35,408 bases of DNA from Bacteroides sp. GTDB lineage: Bacteria > Bacteroidota > Bacteroidia > Bacteroidales > Bacteroidaceae. A program made the translations under genes and the position numbers. The stretch's first letter is position 1. Every line of letters starts with the position of its first letter. Below are positions 8,427-17,333 of this stretch, piece by piece. Under the pieces are notes generated by a model that saw only the letters and a program-made list of their open reading frames with translations, had not been told where the DNA came from and did not search any database. Location of the stretch: the NCBI GenBank assembly GCA_030151885.1, contig JASLCG010000060.1:1-35408 (forward strand), read 5' to 3'.

Positions 8427-9587
8427 ATGGGACACTTCTTATCTTTTATTGGAGATAACTTAGTCGAGTTTTGGAATTATACAGGGATGGCTAACGCAAC
8501 AAGTGGACATCTTATAATGATTCTAATAGGTCTTGTATTTATATATTTAGCAATAGCTAAAGAATACGAACCTATGTTACTTATTCCTATCGGCTTTGGT
8601 ATCTTAATCGGAAATATTCCATTTAATATGGAGGCCGGACTTCAGGTTGGGATCTATGAAGAGGGTTCTGTTCTGAATATTCTATACCAAGGGGTAACAT
8701 CGGGGTGGTATCCGCCGCTCATTTTCCTTGGTATTGGAGCGATGACCGACTTCTCTGCATTAATTTCAAATCCTAAGTTGCTTCTTATTGGAGCAGCAGC
8801 ACAATTTGGTATTTTTGGAGCATACATGATTGCTCTAGAAATGGGGTTCGATCCTAGCCAAGCAGGAGCTATAGGTATTATTGGTGGTGCAGATGGTCCT
8901 ACTGCTATTTTCTTATCGTCAAAATTAGCACCAAACTTAATGGGGGCTATTGCGGTATCTGCCTACTCTTACATGGCATTAGTACCTGTAATACAACCTC
9001 CAATAATGCGTTTATTGACTACTAAGAAAGAGCGAGTAATCAAGATGAAAGCTCCTCGTAGAGTATCGCATACTGAAAAAGTAGTATTTCCTATAATAGG
9101 TTTATTACTTACGACCTTCTTAGTACCTTCTGGCTTACCTCTATTAGGTATGTTATTCTTTGGTAACCTGCTTAAAGAAAGCGGTGTAACCAAACGTTTA
9201 GCAAATACAGCTAGTGGTCCACTTATTGATACAATAACAATTTTATTAGGATTGACAGTTGGTGCATCTACCCAAGCTTCAGAATTCCTTACGCTTAACT
9301 CAATTAAAATTTTTGTACTAGGAGCTATATCATTTATTATTGCTACTGCATCAGGAATTTTATTTGTTAAGTTATTCAACGTATTTTTAAGTAAGGATAA
9401 CAAGATTAACCCACTTATTGGAAATTCTGGTGTATCGGCAGTTCCTGACTCAGCACGTATTTCTCAAGTAGTAGGTCTTGAATATGACCCTACAAATTAC
9501 TTATTAATGCATGCTATGGGTCCTAATGTAGCAGGAGTTATTGGATCTGCAGTTGCTGCAGGTATTTTATTAGGATTCTTGCTATAG
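8427..9587 (+). CDS. mmdB: Sodium-ion-translocating decarboxylase beta subunit
   Basis: A 386-residue polytopic inner-membrane protein of the OadB/MmdB/GcdB family. It decarboxylates carboxybiotin and exports Na+, conserving the energy of decarboxylation as a sodium gradient. Hallmarks are GGADGPTAIF (residues about 153-162, with the family's essential Asp) and NSGVSAVPDSARISQ (about 332-346), plus many hydrophobic helices. It closes the operon begun by mce and is followed by a strong terminator. Substrate specificity lies in the alpha subunit, so 'methylmalonyl-CoA' is inferred from the epimerase neighbour. Confidence 0.94.
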   Translation: MGHFLSFIGDNLVEFWNYTGMANATSGHLIMILIGLVFIYLAIAKEYEPMLLIPIGFGILIGNIPFNMEAGLQVGIYEEGSVLNILYQGVTSGWYPPLIFLGIGAMTDFSALISNPKLLLIGAAAQFGIFGAYMIALEMGFDPSQAGAIGIIGGADGPTAIFLSSKLAPNLMGAIAVSAYSYMALVPVIQPPIMRLLTTKKERVIKMKAPRRVSHTEKVVFPIIGLLLTTFLVPSGLPLLGMLFFGNLLKESGVTKRLANTASGPLIDTITILLGLTVGASTQASEFLTLNSIKIFVLGAISFIIATASGILFVKLFNVFLSKDNKINPLIGNSGVSAVPDSARISQVVGLEYDPTNYLLMHAMGPNVAGVIGSAVAAGILLGFLL

Positions 9588-9607
9588 AAAAATATTAAGC
9601 TTTAAAG

Positions 9608-9650
9608 AAAAGGTTGTAGTAAATATAGACTACAACCTTTTTTTATTTTT
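9608..9650 (+). terminator. Rho-independent terminator of the methylmalonyl-CoA operon
   Basis: A perfect 13-bp stem (9608-9620 with 9629-9641, AAAAGGTTGTAGT) with an 8-nt loop is followed by a T-rich run (9638-9650). The hairpin begins 21 nt after the mmdB stop. The remaining 220 nt up to 9876 show no gene and no clear promoter match. Confidence 0.9.
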
Positions 9651-9875
9651 AATACAGATGTAACTTTTCTTAAAAAGAGGCGTATAATAAGCAAGAAACA
9701 TACTAATACTCTATATGTAGTAATCATTATCAAACAGAAATAGCCCATTATTATCATTTTAATAGCTAATTCAAGATTCTGATAATAAAAAATATCATAA
9801 GTACTTCTGAAGATAAAAAAATGTACTACATTAGTAATGAATGCTTGAAGAACGATAACTTAATACATCTGAACT

Positions 9876-10592
9876 GTGATACATTTGAAAGATATTAACA
9901 AAACATACCAAGGAGCAGTGCCACTTCATGTGCTTAAAGGTATAAATCTAGATATTAATAAAGGGGAATTAGTTTCCATTATGGGAGCTTCTGGCTCTGG
10001 AAAATCGACTCTACTAAATATACTAGGATTACTCGATAACTATGATAATGGTGAGTACTATTTAGATGACTTACTTATTAAAAATGTGAGTGAAAAGCAA
10101 GCAGCACATATTAGGAATAGAAAGATAGGCTTCATTTTTCAGTCATTCAACCTCATCCCTTTCAAGAATGCAATGGAGAATGTTGCTTTACCTCTTTTCT
10201 ATCAAGGAATAAACAGAAAAGAAAGAAATAAACTAGCACTAGAGTATCTTGACAAGTTTGGATTAAAGCCCTGGGCTAAACATTTACCAAATCAGTTAAG
10301 TGGAGGTCAGAAACAACGTGTAGCCATTGCTAGAGCTCTTATAACAAATCCTCAAGTTATTCTTGCAGATGAGCCAACAGGAGCATTAGATAGCAAGACG
10401 TCTGTAGAGGTAATGAATATTCTAAAGGAGCTACACCAAACCGGATTAACAATAGTCATTGTTACGCATGAAAGTGGAGTAGCATATCAAACCGATAAAA
10501 TTATACACATCAAAGATGGTATTATACATGAAATAGAAGAGAACTTTAATAAAACAGATGTTCCTTTTAGTGTTGATGGAGTTTTTAAATAG
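9876..10592 (+). CDS. MacB-type ABC transporter ATPase
   Basis: A 238-residue ABC ATPase of the LolD/MacB class. Walker A is GASGSGKST (37-45), the Q-loop Gln is near 89, the signature is LSGGQ (141-145), Walker B is VILADEP (161-167, Glu166 catalytic) and the H-loop His is near 198. The start is GTG: an in-frame TGA sits at 9870-9872, so no ATG is available upstream, and MIHLKDINKTY is the expected first strand. It energises the two permeases that follow (gap 17 nt). In this family ATP hydrolysis drives conformational work on periplasmic substrates handed to a TolC-type channel; the substrate here is unknown. Confidence 0.92.
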   Translation: MIHLKDINKTYQGAVPLHVLKGINLDINKGELVSIMGASGSGKSTLLNILGLLDNYDNGEYYLDDLLIKNVSEKQAAHIRNRKIGFIFQSFNLIPFKNAMENVALPLFYQGINRKERNKLALEYLDKFGLKPWAKHLPNQLSGGQKQRVAIARALITNPQVILADEPTGALDSKTSVEVMNILKELHQTGLTIVIVTHESGVAYQTDKIIHIKDGIIHEIEENFNKTDVPFSVDGVFK

Positions 10593-10609
10593 CATTATTC
10601 TATTAAACT

Positions 10610-11860
10610 ATGATTGATTTATTTCAAGAAATAATTAATACCCTTAAACAAAATAAGTTACGAACCATTCTTACTGGCTTTGCAGTATCTTGGGGAATAT
10701 TTATTCTAATAGCATTATTGGGTATTTCGAACGGAATGTTTAATGCTTTTGAACAATCTTCGAACATGTTCGATCAGAACTCTATTATTATATTTAGAGG
10801 CTTTACAACCATGCCTATACAGGGATTTGATAGGGGTAGAGCTATTAATTTTGACCAGGATGATATCGATTTACTAAGTAATAAACTTTCCGATAGATTA
10901 ACTAACGGTGGAGGTAGAGAATCACTACGCGATACAGAAGTATCTACCGTTAAAGACTATATTATATCAACAGTGCAAGCTGTTTACCCTAGTTATCAAT
11001 TAACAGAAGCTTTACAAATTAAACAAGGACGTTTTATTACTGATTTAGATATAAAGTTAAAGCGTAAAGTTATTGTTCTTTATGACGAGGCTGCTTTTAA
11101 TCTTTTTGGACTAAGTGATCCAATAGGGCAACAAGTTACAATAAATAACTTACCATATGTTGTTATTGGTATTTTAGAAGGTGGAGGTTTTAAAGATACA
11201 CGAGATACTTTTATCCCCTACTCTACTATGAAGCTGATTTATAATAAAGAGCATCTGTCTCAACTAAATTTCGTAATTAAAAACATACATACTAAAGAAG
11301 ATTGTAAAGCTCTAGAAAAAGACATCTCAAACATATTAGCTATAAAACATACTTTCCATCCAGATGATAAAGGGGCATTTTTTCTTTGGAATAGATTTGA
11401 GCAACATTTAGAAATGCAACAAGCAACAAAGTACTTTACAATTATGATTTGGGTTATTGGTATTCTAACCTTAATAAGTGGTGTAGTTGGTGTTGGTAAT
11501 ATTATGCTAATATCTGTAAAAGAAAGAACTAAAGAATTTGGTATAAGAAAAGCCTTAGGTGCTAAGCCCTGGTCTATACTAAAGCTTGTTATTTTAGAAA
11601 GTATCTTTATTACAACTCTGTTTGGATATATTGGTTTGTTGCTTGGAATTGCAGCAACAGAATGGATAGATAAAATTGCAGGTGAACAAGTTATAGATAT
11701 GGGTGCATTCCAAAGAACTGTCTTTTTAAATCCATCTGTCGATTTAAATGTGGCTATTCAGGCTACTTTAGCTATGATTATTGCAGGGACAATGGCTGGT
11801 TTTATGCCTGCGAAAAGAGCCGTTAGTATAAAACCAATTGAAGCCCTTAATGCTAAATAA
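10610..11860 (+). CDS. MacB-type ABC permease, first copy
   Basis: A 416-residue permease with the MacB/FtsX layout: one transmembrane helix near the N terminus (about 20-42), a large periplasmic MacB_PCD-type domain, and three C-terminal helices (about 275-300, 325-350, 380-402). The conserved motif GNIMLISVKERTKEFGIRKALGA-type segment after helix 2 marks the coupling region to the ATPase. The periplasmic domain has an extra polar loop around residues 80-110 (GGGRESLRD) that the second permease lacks. It is followed 6 nt later by a paralogue, so the transporter is probably a heterodimer of the two. Confidence 0.9.
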   Translation: MIDLFQEIINTLKQNKLRTILTGFAVSWGIFILIALLGISNGMFNAFEQSSNMFDQNSIIIFRGFTTMPIQGFDRGRAINFDQDDIDLLSNKLSDRLTNGGGRESLRDTEVSTVKDYIISTVQAVYPSYQLTEALQIKQGRFITDLDIKLKRKVIVLYDEAAFNLFGLSDPIGQQVTINNLPYVVIGILEGGGFKDTRDTFIPYSTMKLIYNKEHLSQLNFVIKNIHTKEDCKALEKDISNILAIKHTFHPDDKGAFFLWNRFEQHLEMQQATKYFTIMIWVIGILTLISGVVGVGNIMLISVKERTKEFGIRKALGAKPWSILKLVILESIFITTLFGYIGLLLGIAATEWIDKIAGEQVIDMGAFQRTVFLNPSVDLNVAIQATLAMIIAGTMAGFMPAKRAVSIKPIEALNAK

Positions 11861-11866
11861 AAGGAT

Positions 11867-13111
11867 ATGAGATTTGACTTAAATAATTGGAACGAAATAT
11901 ATCAGACGCTTTCTAGAAATAAATCTAGGACTTTCTTAACAGCATTTGGAGTCTTTTGGGGCATCTTTATGTTAGTCCTTTTAATAGGATTAGGAAATGG
12001 TATGGGCGAACTAATGTCAGGTAACTTCAAAGGAGTATCTCAAAACATTAGTATTGTAATGGCTAGAACAACATCAAAACCTTATAAGGGTTTTAAAAAG
12101 GGACGTTTGTGGAGCTTAAATACTAAAGACGTCAAGATGCTTAAAGATCAGGTTAAGGATATTCAGTCTATCTGCCCCGTAGTATGGAATGACTCTGGTG
12201 AAGCAACTTTTCAAGAGCATAAATCAAATGTAGAAGTATTAGGTTTAGGTAGTACATACGTAGACTGCGAGCAACCAGAAATGCTATATGGCCGATTTAT
12301 AAATGAAATTGATGAAGCTGAAGCTAGGAAGAACTGCGTAATTGGAGATAGAGTATATAACAACTTATTCCCAAAAGGTGGTGATCCGACTGGACTTTAC
12401 ATCAATATAAAAAGTGTCTATTACCAAATTATAGGTGTTACTGTTGGAGAAGCTAAACTCCAAATGGGAGGCTCACAGACCTCGAGGGTATCAATACCGA
12501 TAAGTACTTCGCAAACAATATACAACAAAGGTAATGACCTTGACTTTATAATGGTTAATGCAAAGCCTACTACTAAATCTAAAGACTTACAGTATAAAGT
12601 TGAACAAATTTTAAAGTCTGTCCACTTCATAGCACCTAACGATGATAAAGCTATTTTCTTTTTAGATACTGGGGCTATGTTTGGTATGATTAACAACTTA
12701 TTAGACAACATTAATTTATTGGTGTGGATTGTTGGAATTGGGACTCTACTAGCAGGTGTAATAGGTGTCAGTAATATTATGCTCATAACAGTAAAAGAGA
12801 GGACCTCTGAATTTGGAATCCGAAGAGCTATTGGTGCTCTACCTATAGACATCCTTGGGCAAATTGTATCTGAAAGCATTGTTATAACAATATTCTCGGG
12901 ACTCCTAGGGCTATCTTTCGCTACACTCTGCTTATCGGGAGTTGAGTCTATTGTTGAAATGATGCAACAAAAGAGTGTTAATTTTCAAATATCATTTGGT
13001 ACTGCAATTGGTGTCTGTATTATACTTGCTGTACTAGGAGTACTTGCAGGTAGCGGACCAGCATATAGAGCAATGTCTATAAAACCAATTGATGCAATTA
13101 GAGATGAATAA
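11867..13111 (+). CDS. MacB-type ABC permease, second copy
   Basis: A 414-residue paralogue of the preceding permease with the same topology: an N-terminal helix (about 18-42), a periplasmic domain, and three C-terminal helices. The coupling region reads SNIMLITVKERTSEFGIRRAIGA in pieces matching the first copy. The two share architecture and many motif residues but differ across the periplasmic domain, consistent with an old tandem duplication and a division of roles. It starts 6 nt after the first permease and is followed 32 nt later by the membrane-fusion gene. Confidence 0.9.
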   Translation: MRFDLNNWNEIYQTLSRNKSRTFLTAFGVFWGIFMLVLLIGLGNGMGELMSGNFKGVSQNISIVMARTTSKPYKGFKKGRLWSLNTKDVKMLKDQVKDIQSICPVVWNDSGEATFQEHKSNVEVLGLGSTYVDCEQPEMLYGRFINEIDEAEARKNCVIGDRVYNNLFPKGGDPTGLYINIKSVYYQIIGVTVGEAKLQMGGSQTSRVSIPISTSQTIYNKGNDLDFIMVNAKPTTKSKDLQYKVEQILKSVHFIAPNDDKAIFFLDTGAMFGMINNLLDNINLLVWIVGIGTLLAGVIGVSNIMLITVKERTSEFGIRRAIGALPIDILGQIVSESIVITIFSGLLGLSFATLCLSGVESIVEMMQQKSVNFQISFGTAIGVCIILAVLGVLAGSGPAYRAMSIKPIDAIRDE

Positions 13112-13143
13112 TTAAATAAAACAATACATTAAATACTACTAAT

Positions 13144-14244
13144 ATGAAAAAGTATCTGAAATATGTTGCAGGAGTTATTATCGTACTTGTGCTGATACAA
13201 ACCTTTATCTACCTACGTAAGAAATCAAAGCCCAAACAAATTGTTTATGAGCTAGTTCAGCCTGTGGTTAAAGATATCGAAAAAACAACCATCGCAACTG
13301 GCCAGATTGAACCAAGAGATGAAGTGCTTATAAAGCCTCAAATATCTGGTATTATAGATAAGGTTTTTAAAGAGGCTGGTCAGGAAGTTAAAAGAGATGA
13401 AGTCATAGCGCTAATAAAAGTTGTTCCTGAACTAGGACAACTTAATGCTGCTGAAAGTAGATTAAGACTCGCTAAAATAAACTTAGATCAATCTGAGATT
13501 GATTATAAGCGTAATAAAGAGCTATACAACAAGGAACTTATCAGTAAAGAAGGCTATGAACAAGCTACAGTTAAAATAAAATCTGCAAGAGAAGAGTATC
13601 AAGCAGCTAAAGATTCTCATGATATTATTAGAGAGGGAATTACAAAAGATACAAAAGCAATTAGTAACACAATGGTAAGATCTACTGTAGACGGATTGCT
13701 TCTAGATATTCCTATCAGACAAGGAAACTCTGTAATTATGAGTAACACCTTTAATGATGGTACTACTATTGCAGCTGTAGCTAATATGAAAAACTTAATA
13801 TTTAAAGGTTTTATTGATGAAACAGAAATTAATAAAATACATCAAGGTATGCATGTTACACTAACTATTGGGGCTATTCAAGGTGTGGTGCTTGATGCTA
13901 TACTTGAAAACATTTCTCCAAAAGCTAAACCTCAAAACGGAGCTAATCTCTTTGAAATAAAAGCTGCGGTAGAATTGCCTGATAGTGTGTTCTTACGCTC
14001 TGGGTACTCGGCTAATGCAAATATCATTTTAGATAAAGCTAGCCAAGTACTAAGTATTCCTGAACGTGTCGTAGAGATTAAGAATGATAGTGCTTTCGTC
14101 TATGTGTGTACCAATCCTTCAAGTATAGATCAAAAGTTTGAAAAACGCTTTATTTCTGTAGGTATCAGCGATGGTATTAATATTGAAGTGAAAAAAGGTG
14201 TTACAGAAAAAGATCACTTGAAAGGATTACCCCAACAACTATAA
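13144..14244 (+). CDS. MacA-like periplasmic adaptor (HlyD/RND-type membrane-fusion protein)
   Basis: A 366-residue adaptor anchored by one N-terminal helix (about 7-25). It has a lipoyl-like half motif (IKPQISGIIDKVFKEAGQEV, around 62-81), a coiled-coil hairpin (about 100-160, rich in Lys/Glu/Leu) and the second lipoyl half (NTMVRSTVDGLLLD). Beta-barrel segments follow to near the C terminus. Adaptors of this kind link an inner-membrane MacB pump to TolC across the periplasm. Position between permease and TolC genes fits. The membrane-proximal domain at the end seems somewhat short, but nothing is clearly truncated. Confidence 0.9.
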   Translation: MKKYLKYVAGVIIVLVLIQTFIYLRKKSKPKQIVYELVQPVVKDIEKTTIATGQIEPRDEVLIKPQISGIIDKVFKEAGQEVKRDEVIALIKVVPELGQLNAAESRLRLAKINLDQSEIDYKRNKELYNKELISKEGYEQATVKIKSAREEYQAAKDSHDIIREGITKDTKAISNTMVRSTVDGLLLDIPIRQGNSVIMSNTFNDGTTIAAVANMKNLIFKGFIDETEINKIHQGMHVTLTIGAIQGVVLDAILENISPKAKPQNGANLFEIKAAVELPDSVFLRSGYSANANIILDKASQVLSIPERVVEIKNDSAFVYVCTNPSSIDQKFEKRFISVGISDGINIEVKKGVTEKDHLKGLPQQL

Positions 14245-14250
14245 TCTACT

Positions 14251-15573
14251 ATGAAGTACAAAAAAATAATATCACTGGGGCTTAGTCTGTTTATCGGAGT
14301 TCCCCTTGTTACAGCCCAACTAAATGATACTATTAGCTGGAGTTTAAAAGAGTGTATAGAATATGCATTAAAGCATAACCTTAATATTCAGAAAAGTCTA
14401 AATACTATTGAATTAAATGAAGTAGCAAAACAGAATCAGAAATGGTCTAGACTACCAGATTTGAATGCTAGTGGGGGTAGCACTACCTCATGGGCTAAAA
14501 TGCAACCTGATAATAAAAGAGTTACATCTACGGCAAATACATTTGCCCTATCAACCAGTATTCCTATTTTTACAGGGTTAGAGCAGCCAAATCTTTTAAA
14601 GCAGGCTAAACTTAATTTAGATGCTTCAATCCAAGATTTAGATAAAGCTAAAAATGATTTATCAATCAACATAACTTCTCAATATATACAAGTTTTATTT
14701 TCTCAAGAGCTTATTGAAGTAGCTAATAATCAACTTAAACTAAGCCAAGAGCAGTTAGATAGAGGTTATGAGTTGTACAAACTAGAGAAAATAGCTAAAG
14801 CAGACTTATATGAATTAAAAGCTCGTTTAAAACAAGATGAAGTAACGCTAGTTGAAGCTAAAAATAATTATTCAATTGCTCTATTAGAATTAGCTCAAAC
14901 TTTAGAGTTTGATACTCCAATTAGTTTTTCAATTAAGCCGCTGGATGGTGAACTTTCTTTCGATAAGCTCACAGCACCAGATGATGTTTACCAAGGAGCA
15001 CTTACCTATATGCCCGAAGTTTTAGCTAGTGAATATAGAGATATAGCAAGTCAAAAGGCCATAAAAATAGCTAAAGCTGGCTTCTTACCCAAAATCAGCT
15101 TTAATGCAGGGTTAGGTACTGCATATAATATACAGAGACATGGGCAATATGATGCTTTTGGAACACAACTAAAGAATAACTTTAATCAATATATTGGATT
15201 ATCTTTAAGTATCCCTATTTTTAATCGATTTGGGACAAGAAATAGTGTAAAATCTGCTAGAATTAATCATGTTAATCAATTAATAAATACAGCACTTACA
15301 AAAAAAGCACTATATAATGAGATTCAAAAAGCTTGGTATAATGCTACTGCAGCAGAGAGTAAGTATAATGCTAGTCTAGAAGCCCGAAATGCAAATTATG
15401 AGTCTTTTCTTTTAACTAAGGAGAAGTATGAACTAGAGAAGTCAACTAACTTAGAGTTTAATGAATCTAAAGTTAATCTTATTAAAGCTGAATATGATTT
15501 AGCTAAATCTAAATATGACTACCTATTTAGAATTAAACTTCTTAACTTTTACAAGGGGCAACCAATCGAATAA
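14251..15573 (+). CDS. TolC-family outer-membrane efflux protein
   Basis: A 440-residue TolC-like protein with a signal peptide ending at about TAQ (residue 23). It has the duplicated OEP pattern: two long alpha-helical hairpins (for example about 160-215 and 355-420) and short beta segments such as LSTSIPIFTG and LSLSIPIFN that form the outer-membrane barrel. It provides the exit duct for the upstream ATPase, permeases and adaptor and is the last gene of that operon. Substrate (macrolide, peptide, lipid or toxin) cannot be told from sequence. Confidence 0.92.
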   Translation: MKYKKIISLGLSLFIGVPLVTAQLNDTISWSLKECIEYALKHNLNIQKSLNTIELNEVAKQNQKWSRLPDLNASGGSTTSWAKMQPDNKRVTSTANTFALSTSIPIFTGLEQPNLLKQAKLNLDASIQDLDKAKNDLSINITSQYIQVLFSQELIEVANNQLKLSQEQLDRGYELYKLEKIAKADLYELKARLKQDEVTLVEAKNNYSIALLELAQTLEFDTPISFSIKPLDGELSFDKLTAPDDVYQGALTYMPEVLASEYRDIASQKAIKIAKAGFLPKISFNAGLGTAYNIQRHGQYDAFGTQLKNNFNQYIGLSLSIPIFNRFGTRNSVKSARINHVNQLINTALTKKALYNEIQKAWYNATAAESKYNASLEARNANYESFLLTKEKYELEKSTNLEFNESKVNLIKAEYDLAKSKYDYLFRIKLLNFYKGQPIE

Positions 15574-15598
15574 CATATATAACTATATTATATAATAC

Positions 15599-15655
15599 AA
15601 CTGTGGAGGTATAACTATCTAAAACTATAATAGTTATTACCTCCACAGTTTTTTG
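15599..15655 (+). terminator. Rho-independent terminator of the efflux operon
   Basis: Arms 15599-15610 (AACTGTGGAGGT) and 15639-15650 pair perfectly. An inner 8-bp extension (15611-15618 with 15630-15637) follows, separated by one bulged T. A short T-run (15649-15654) lies just downstream. It is 25 nt after the TolC stop. Confidence 0.88.
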
Positions 15656-15802
15656 TATCCTAAGAAAGTTCCTAGCCTCCTTAATTAAATTAGCTTATAT
15701 ATTGATAATATCGATCTATCGCATAGATGAAAAGCTAAATAAACAATTGAAAGCAGATCTATAAATATAAAATCTATACTTATTCTATTTACTATCTTCC
15801 AC

Positions 15803-15836
15803 AAAAAAAGAGCATAGCTAATTATAGCTATGCTCT
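15803..15836 (-). terminator. Rho-independent terminator of the DUF3575/DUF3868 operon
   Basis: On the minus strand a perfect 12-bp stem (AGAGCATAGCTA, 15825-15836 with 15809-15820) with a 4-nt loop is followed by seven T (15809-15803). It lies 27 nt after the stop of the leftward DUF3868 gene. The 150 nt between this and the previous terminator hold nothing recognisable. Confidence 0.88.
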
Positions 15837-15863
15837 ATATAAGTTATTTTAATTACAATCGAA

Positions 15864-17318
15864 TTAATATATAATGTATTTCAATATACCTAAGTTTTTA
15901 GTTGCTTCAGGAGAGCCTAACTCTTCAGCTTTCACATATGCTTTTTCCGCATCATTGTATTTTTTCTGAAGCATATACAATGTACCTAAGTTATTATAGT
16001 AAATACCATCTCTTTTGTCAGATTCTATACGTCTTAAATATATCTCTGCATGCTCTAGGTCTTTAATTAATAAAGCGTTGGTAGAAGCATTTATATTCGA
16101 TACGTAATCGTCTGGGAACATTCTAACAGCTATTTCAAAAACTTCTTTATACTTAATGTTATCCCAGTTGTAGAATTGAGTTACAGTATAAATTTCTTGT
16201 AAAGATAGTTTTTGAGGAGCAGTCCAAATCAAGATGTTTGCCTCACGAGGAGTAAAACCACGTACAGCATATTTAATCTCAAAGTCAGTGCTTCTTAATG
16301 CAGGGAATACTTCATTAGCTAATGTTCTGTAAGTAGATCCTCCATTTAGTTGTTTTAGTTTCGATTTTCTTGTATCTAAATTATACTCTAAAGCAAGAAT
16401 ATCTAACACTTGATTCTTAAATGTGTAGTCTGACTCTCTCATTACTTCTTCTAAACCTTTCCAGTTTTCTGCATCATAATATACATCAACCATATTAGGC
16501 GTTAATCCTGGAATTTGTAATGATAGCAAGTAAGATTTAAGAGCATTAGTTCTCATTTTTGCTAATTCCTCATTTTGTGCATAACGACCATCAGGAGAAG
16601 CATGTCCTTTTAAACTTATTCCAGCAACCTTAATGTCTGGATCATATACCACTTTATCTATAGCTCCTCTAATTTTAGCTAGTTCTATAGGGTTTTTTCT
16701 ATATTCTGGGTAAATTGATGTTTTGTTGATAGGATAATCAATAAATGCAGAGTTCGCAATAGATCTAATTTTATTCTCTTCAATTTCTGGTTCAACATAA
16801 ACAAGGTATGGTGCCAAATTATCTGGATGCACAAAGAAAGCATTCATTTCTTGAGTAGCTTGAGCTAAAACCTTACCCGTACAGCCACACTCATCCTCTT
16901 CAATCATTAATTGAGCTCCTTGCATCCAAGGCTCATATTCAAAAGTCATTTTGTATTCAATAACTTGTTCTTTGTCTTTTTTTGAACGAGAAGCCATAAC
17001 TAATGCATTTTCATTTTGAAAATAACGTGGGTTACGATCTCTATAAATTTGACGTTTACGCCCTATTACAATAACAGATTGTAATTTTTTCAAATCATTT
17101 TCACCTTGAATAACAGGAGTAAAATGATACTCTTTATTCGATTTTAATTGTGTTCCATCTAACTTAATTTTAAAAACTAAGTCTATATCTTTTTTAGTTT
17201 CTTCGTTTTTCAGCATTAGAACATCAGAAATCTCCGCTGCTCCATTTAGAAATTTTTGGGCATAACTAGATGTAGTAAATGCCAGAAGAACAAGGGCAAT
17301 ATAAAATATTTTTTTCAT
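15864..17318 (-). CDS. DUF3868 / OmpA-like / TPR outer-membrane-associated protein
   Basis: A 484-residue exported protein, signal peptide about 1-20 (ending SYAQ). An N-terminal DUF3868-type domain (about 22-175) is followed by an OmpA-like peptidoglycan-binding segment (about 230-300, with GISLKGHASPDGRYAQNEEL and a basic helix). The C terminus is alpha-helical with at least one TPR unit (YYNNLGTLYMLQKKYNDAEK). Genes of this family sit next to DUF3575 genes in Bacteroidales fimbria-like loci, where they are thought to help anchor or assemble surface fibres. Here it follows the DUF3575 gene by 15 nt but no fimbrillin is near. A DECGC cluster near residue 140 is noteworthy. Role inferred from family context only. 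Confidence 0.8.
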   Translation of the reverse strand: MKKIFYIALVLLAFTTSSYAQKFLNGAAEISDVLMLKNEETKKDIDLVFKIKLDGTQLKSNKEYHFTPVIQGENDLKKLQSVIVIGRKRQIYRDRNPRYFQNENALVMASRSKKDKEQVIEYKMTFEYEPWMQGAQLMIEEDECGCTGKVLAQATQEMNAFFVHPDNLAPYLVYVEPEIEENKIRSIANSAFIDYPINKTSIYPEYRKNPIELAKIRGAIDKVVYDPDIKVAGISLKGHASPDGRYAQNEELAKMRTNALKSYLLSLQIPGLTPNMVDVYYDAENWKGLEEVMRESDYTFKNQVLDILALEYNLDTRKSKLKQLNGGSTYRTLANEVFPALRSTDFEIKYAVRGFTPREANILIWTAPQKLSLQEIYTVTQFYNWDNIKYKEVFEIAVRMFPDDYVSNINASTNALLIKDLEHAEIYLRRIESDKRDGIYYNNLGTLYMLQKKYNDAEKAYVKAEELGSPEATKNLGILKYIIY

Positions 17319-17333
17319 CGCTTAAATTCCTTT

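Noticed and set aside
8969..9403. Long open frame antisense to the decarboxylase beta subunit
   Set aside because: It is a shadow of a strongly conserved membrane-protein gene and has no independent support.
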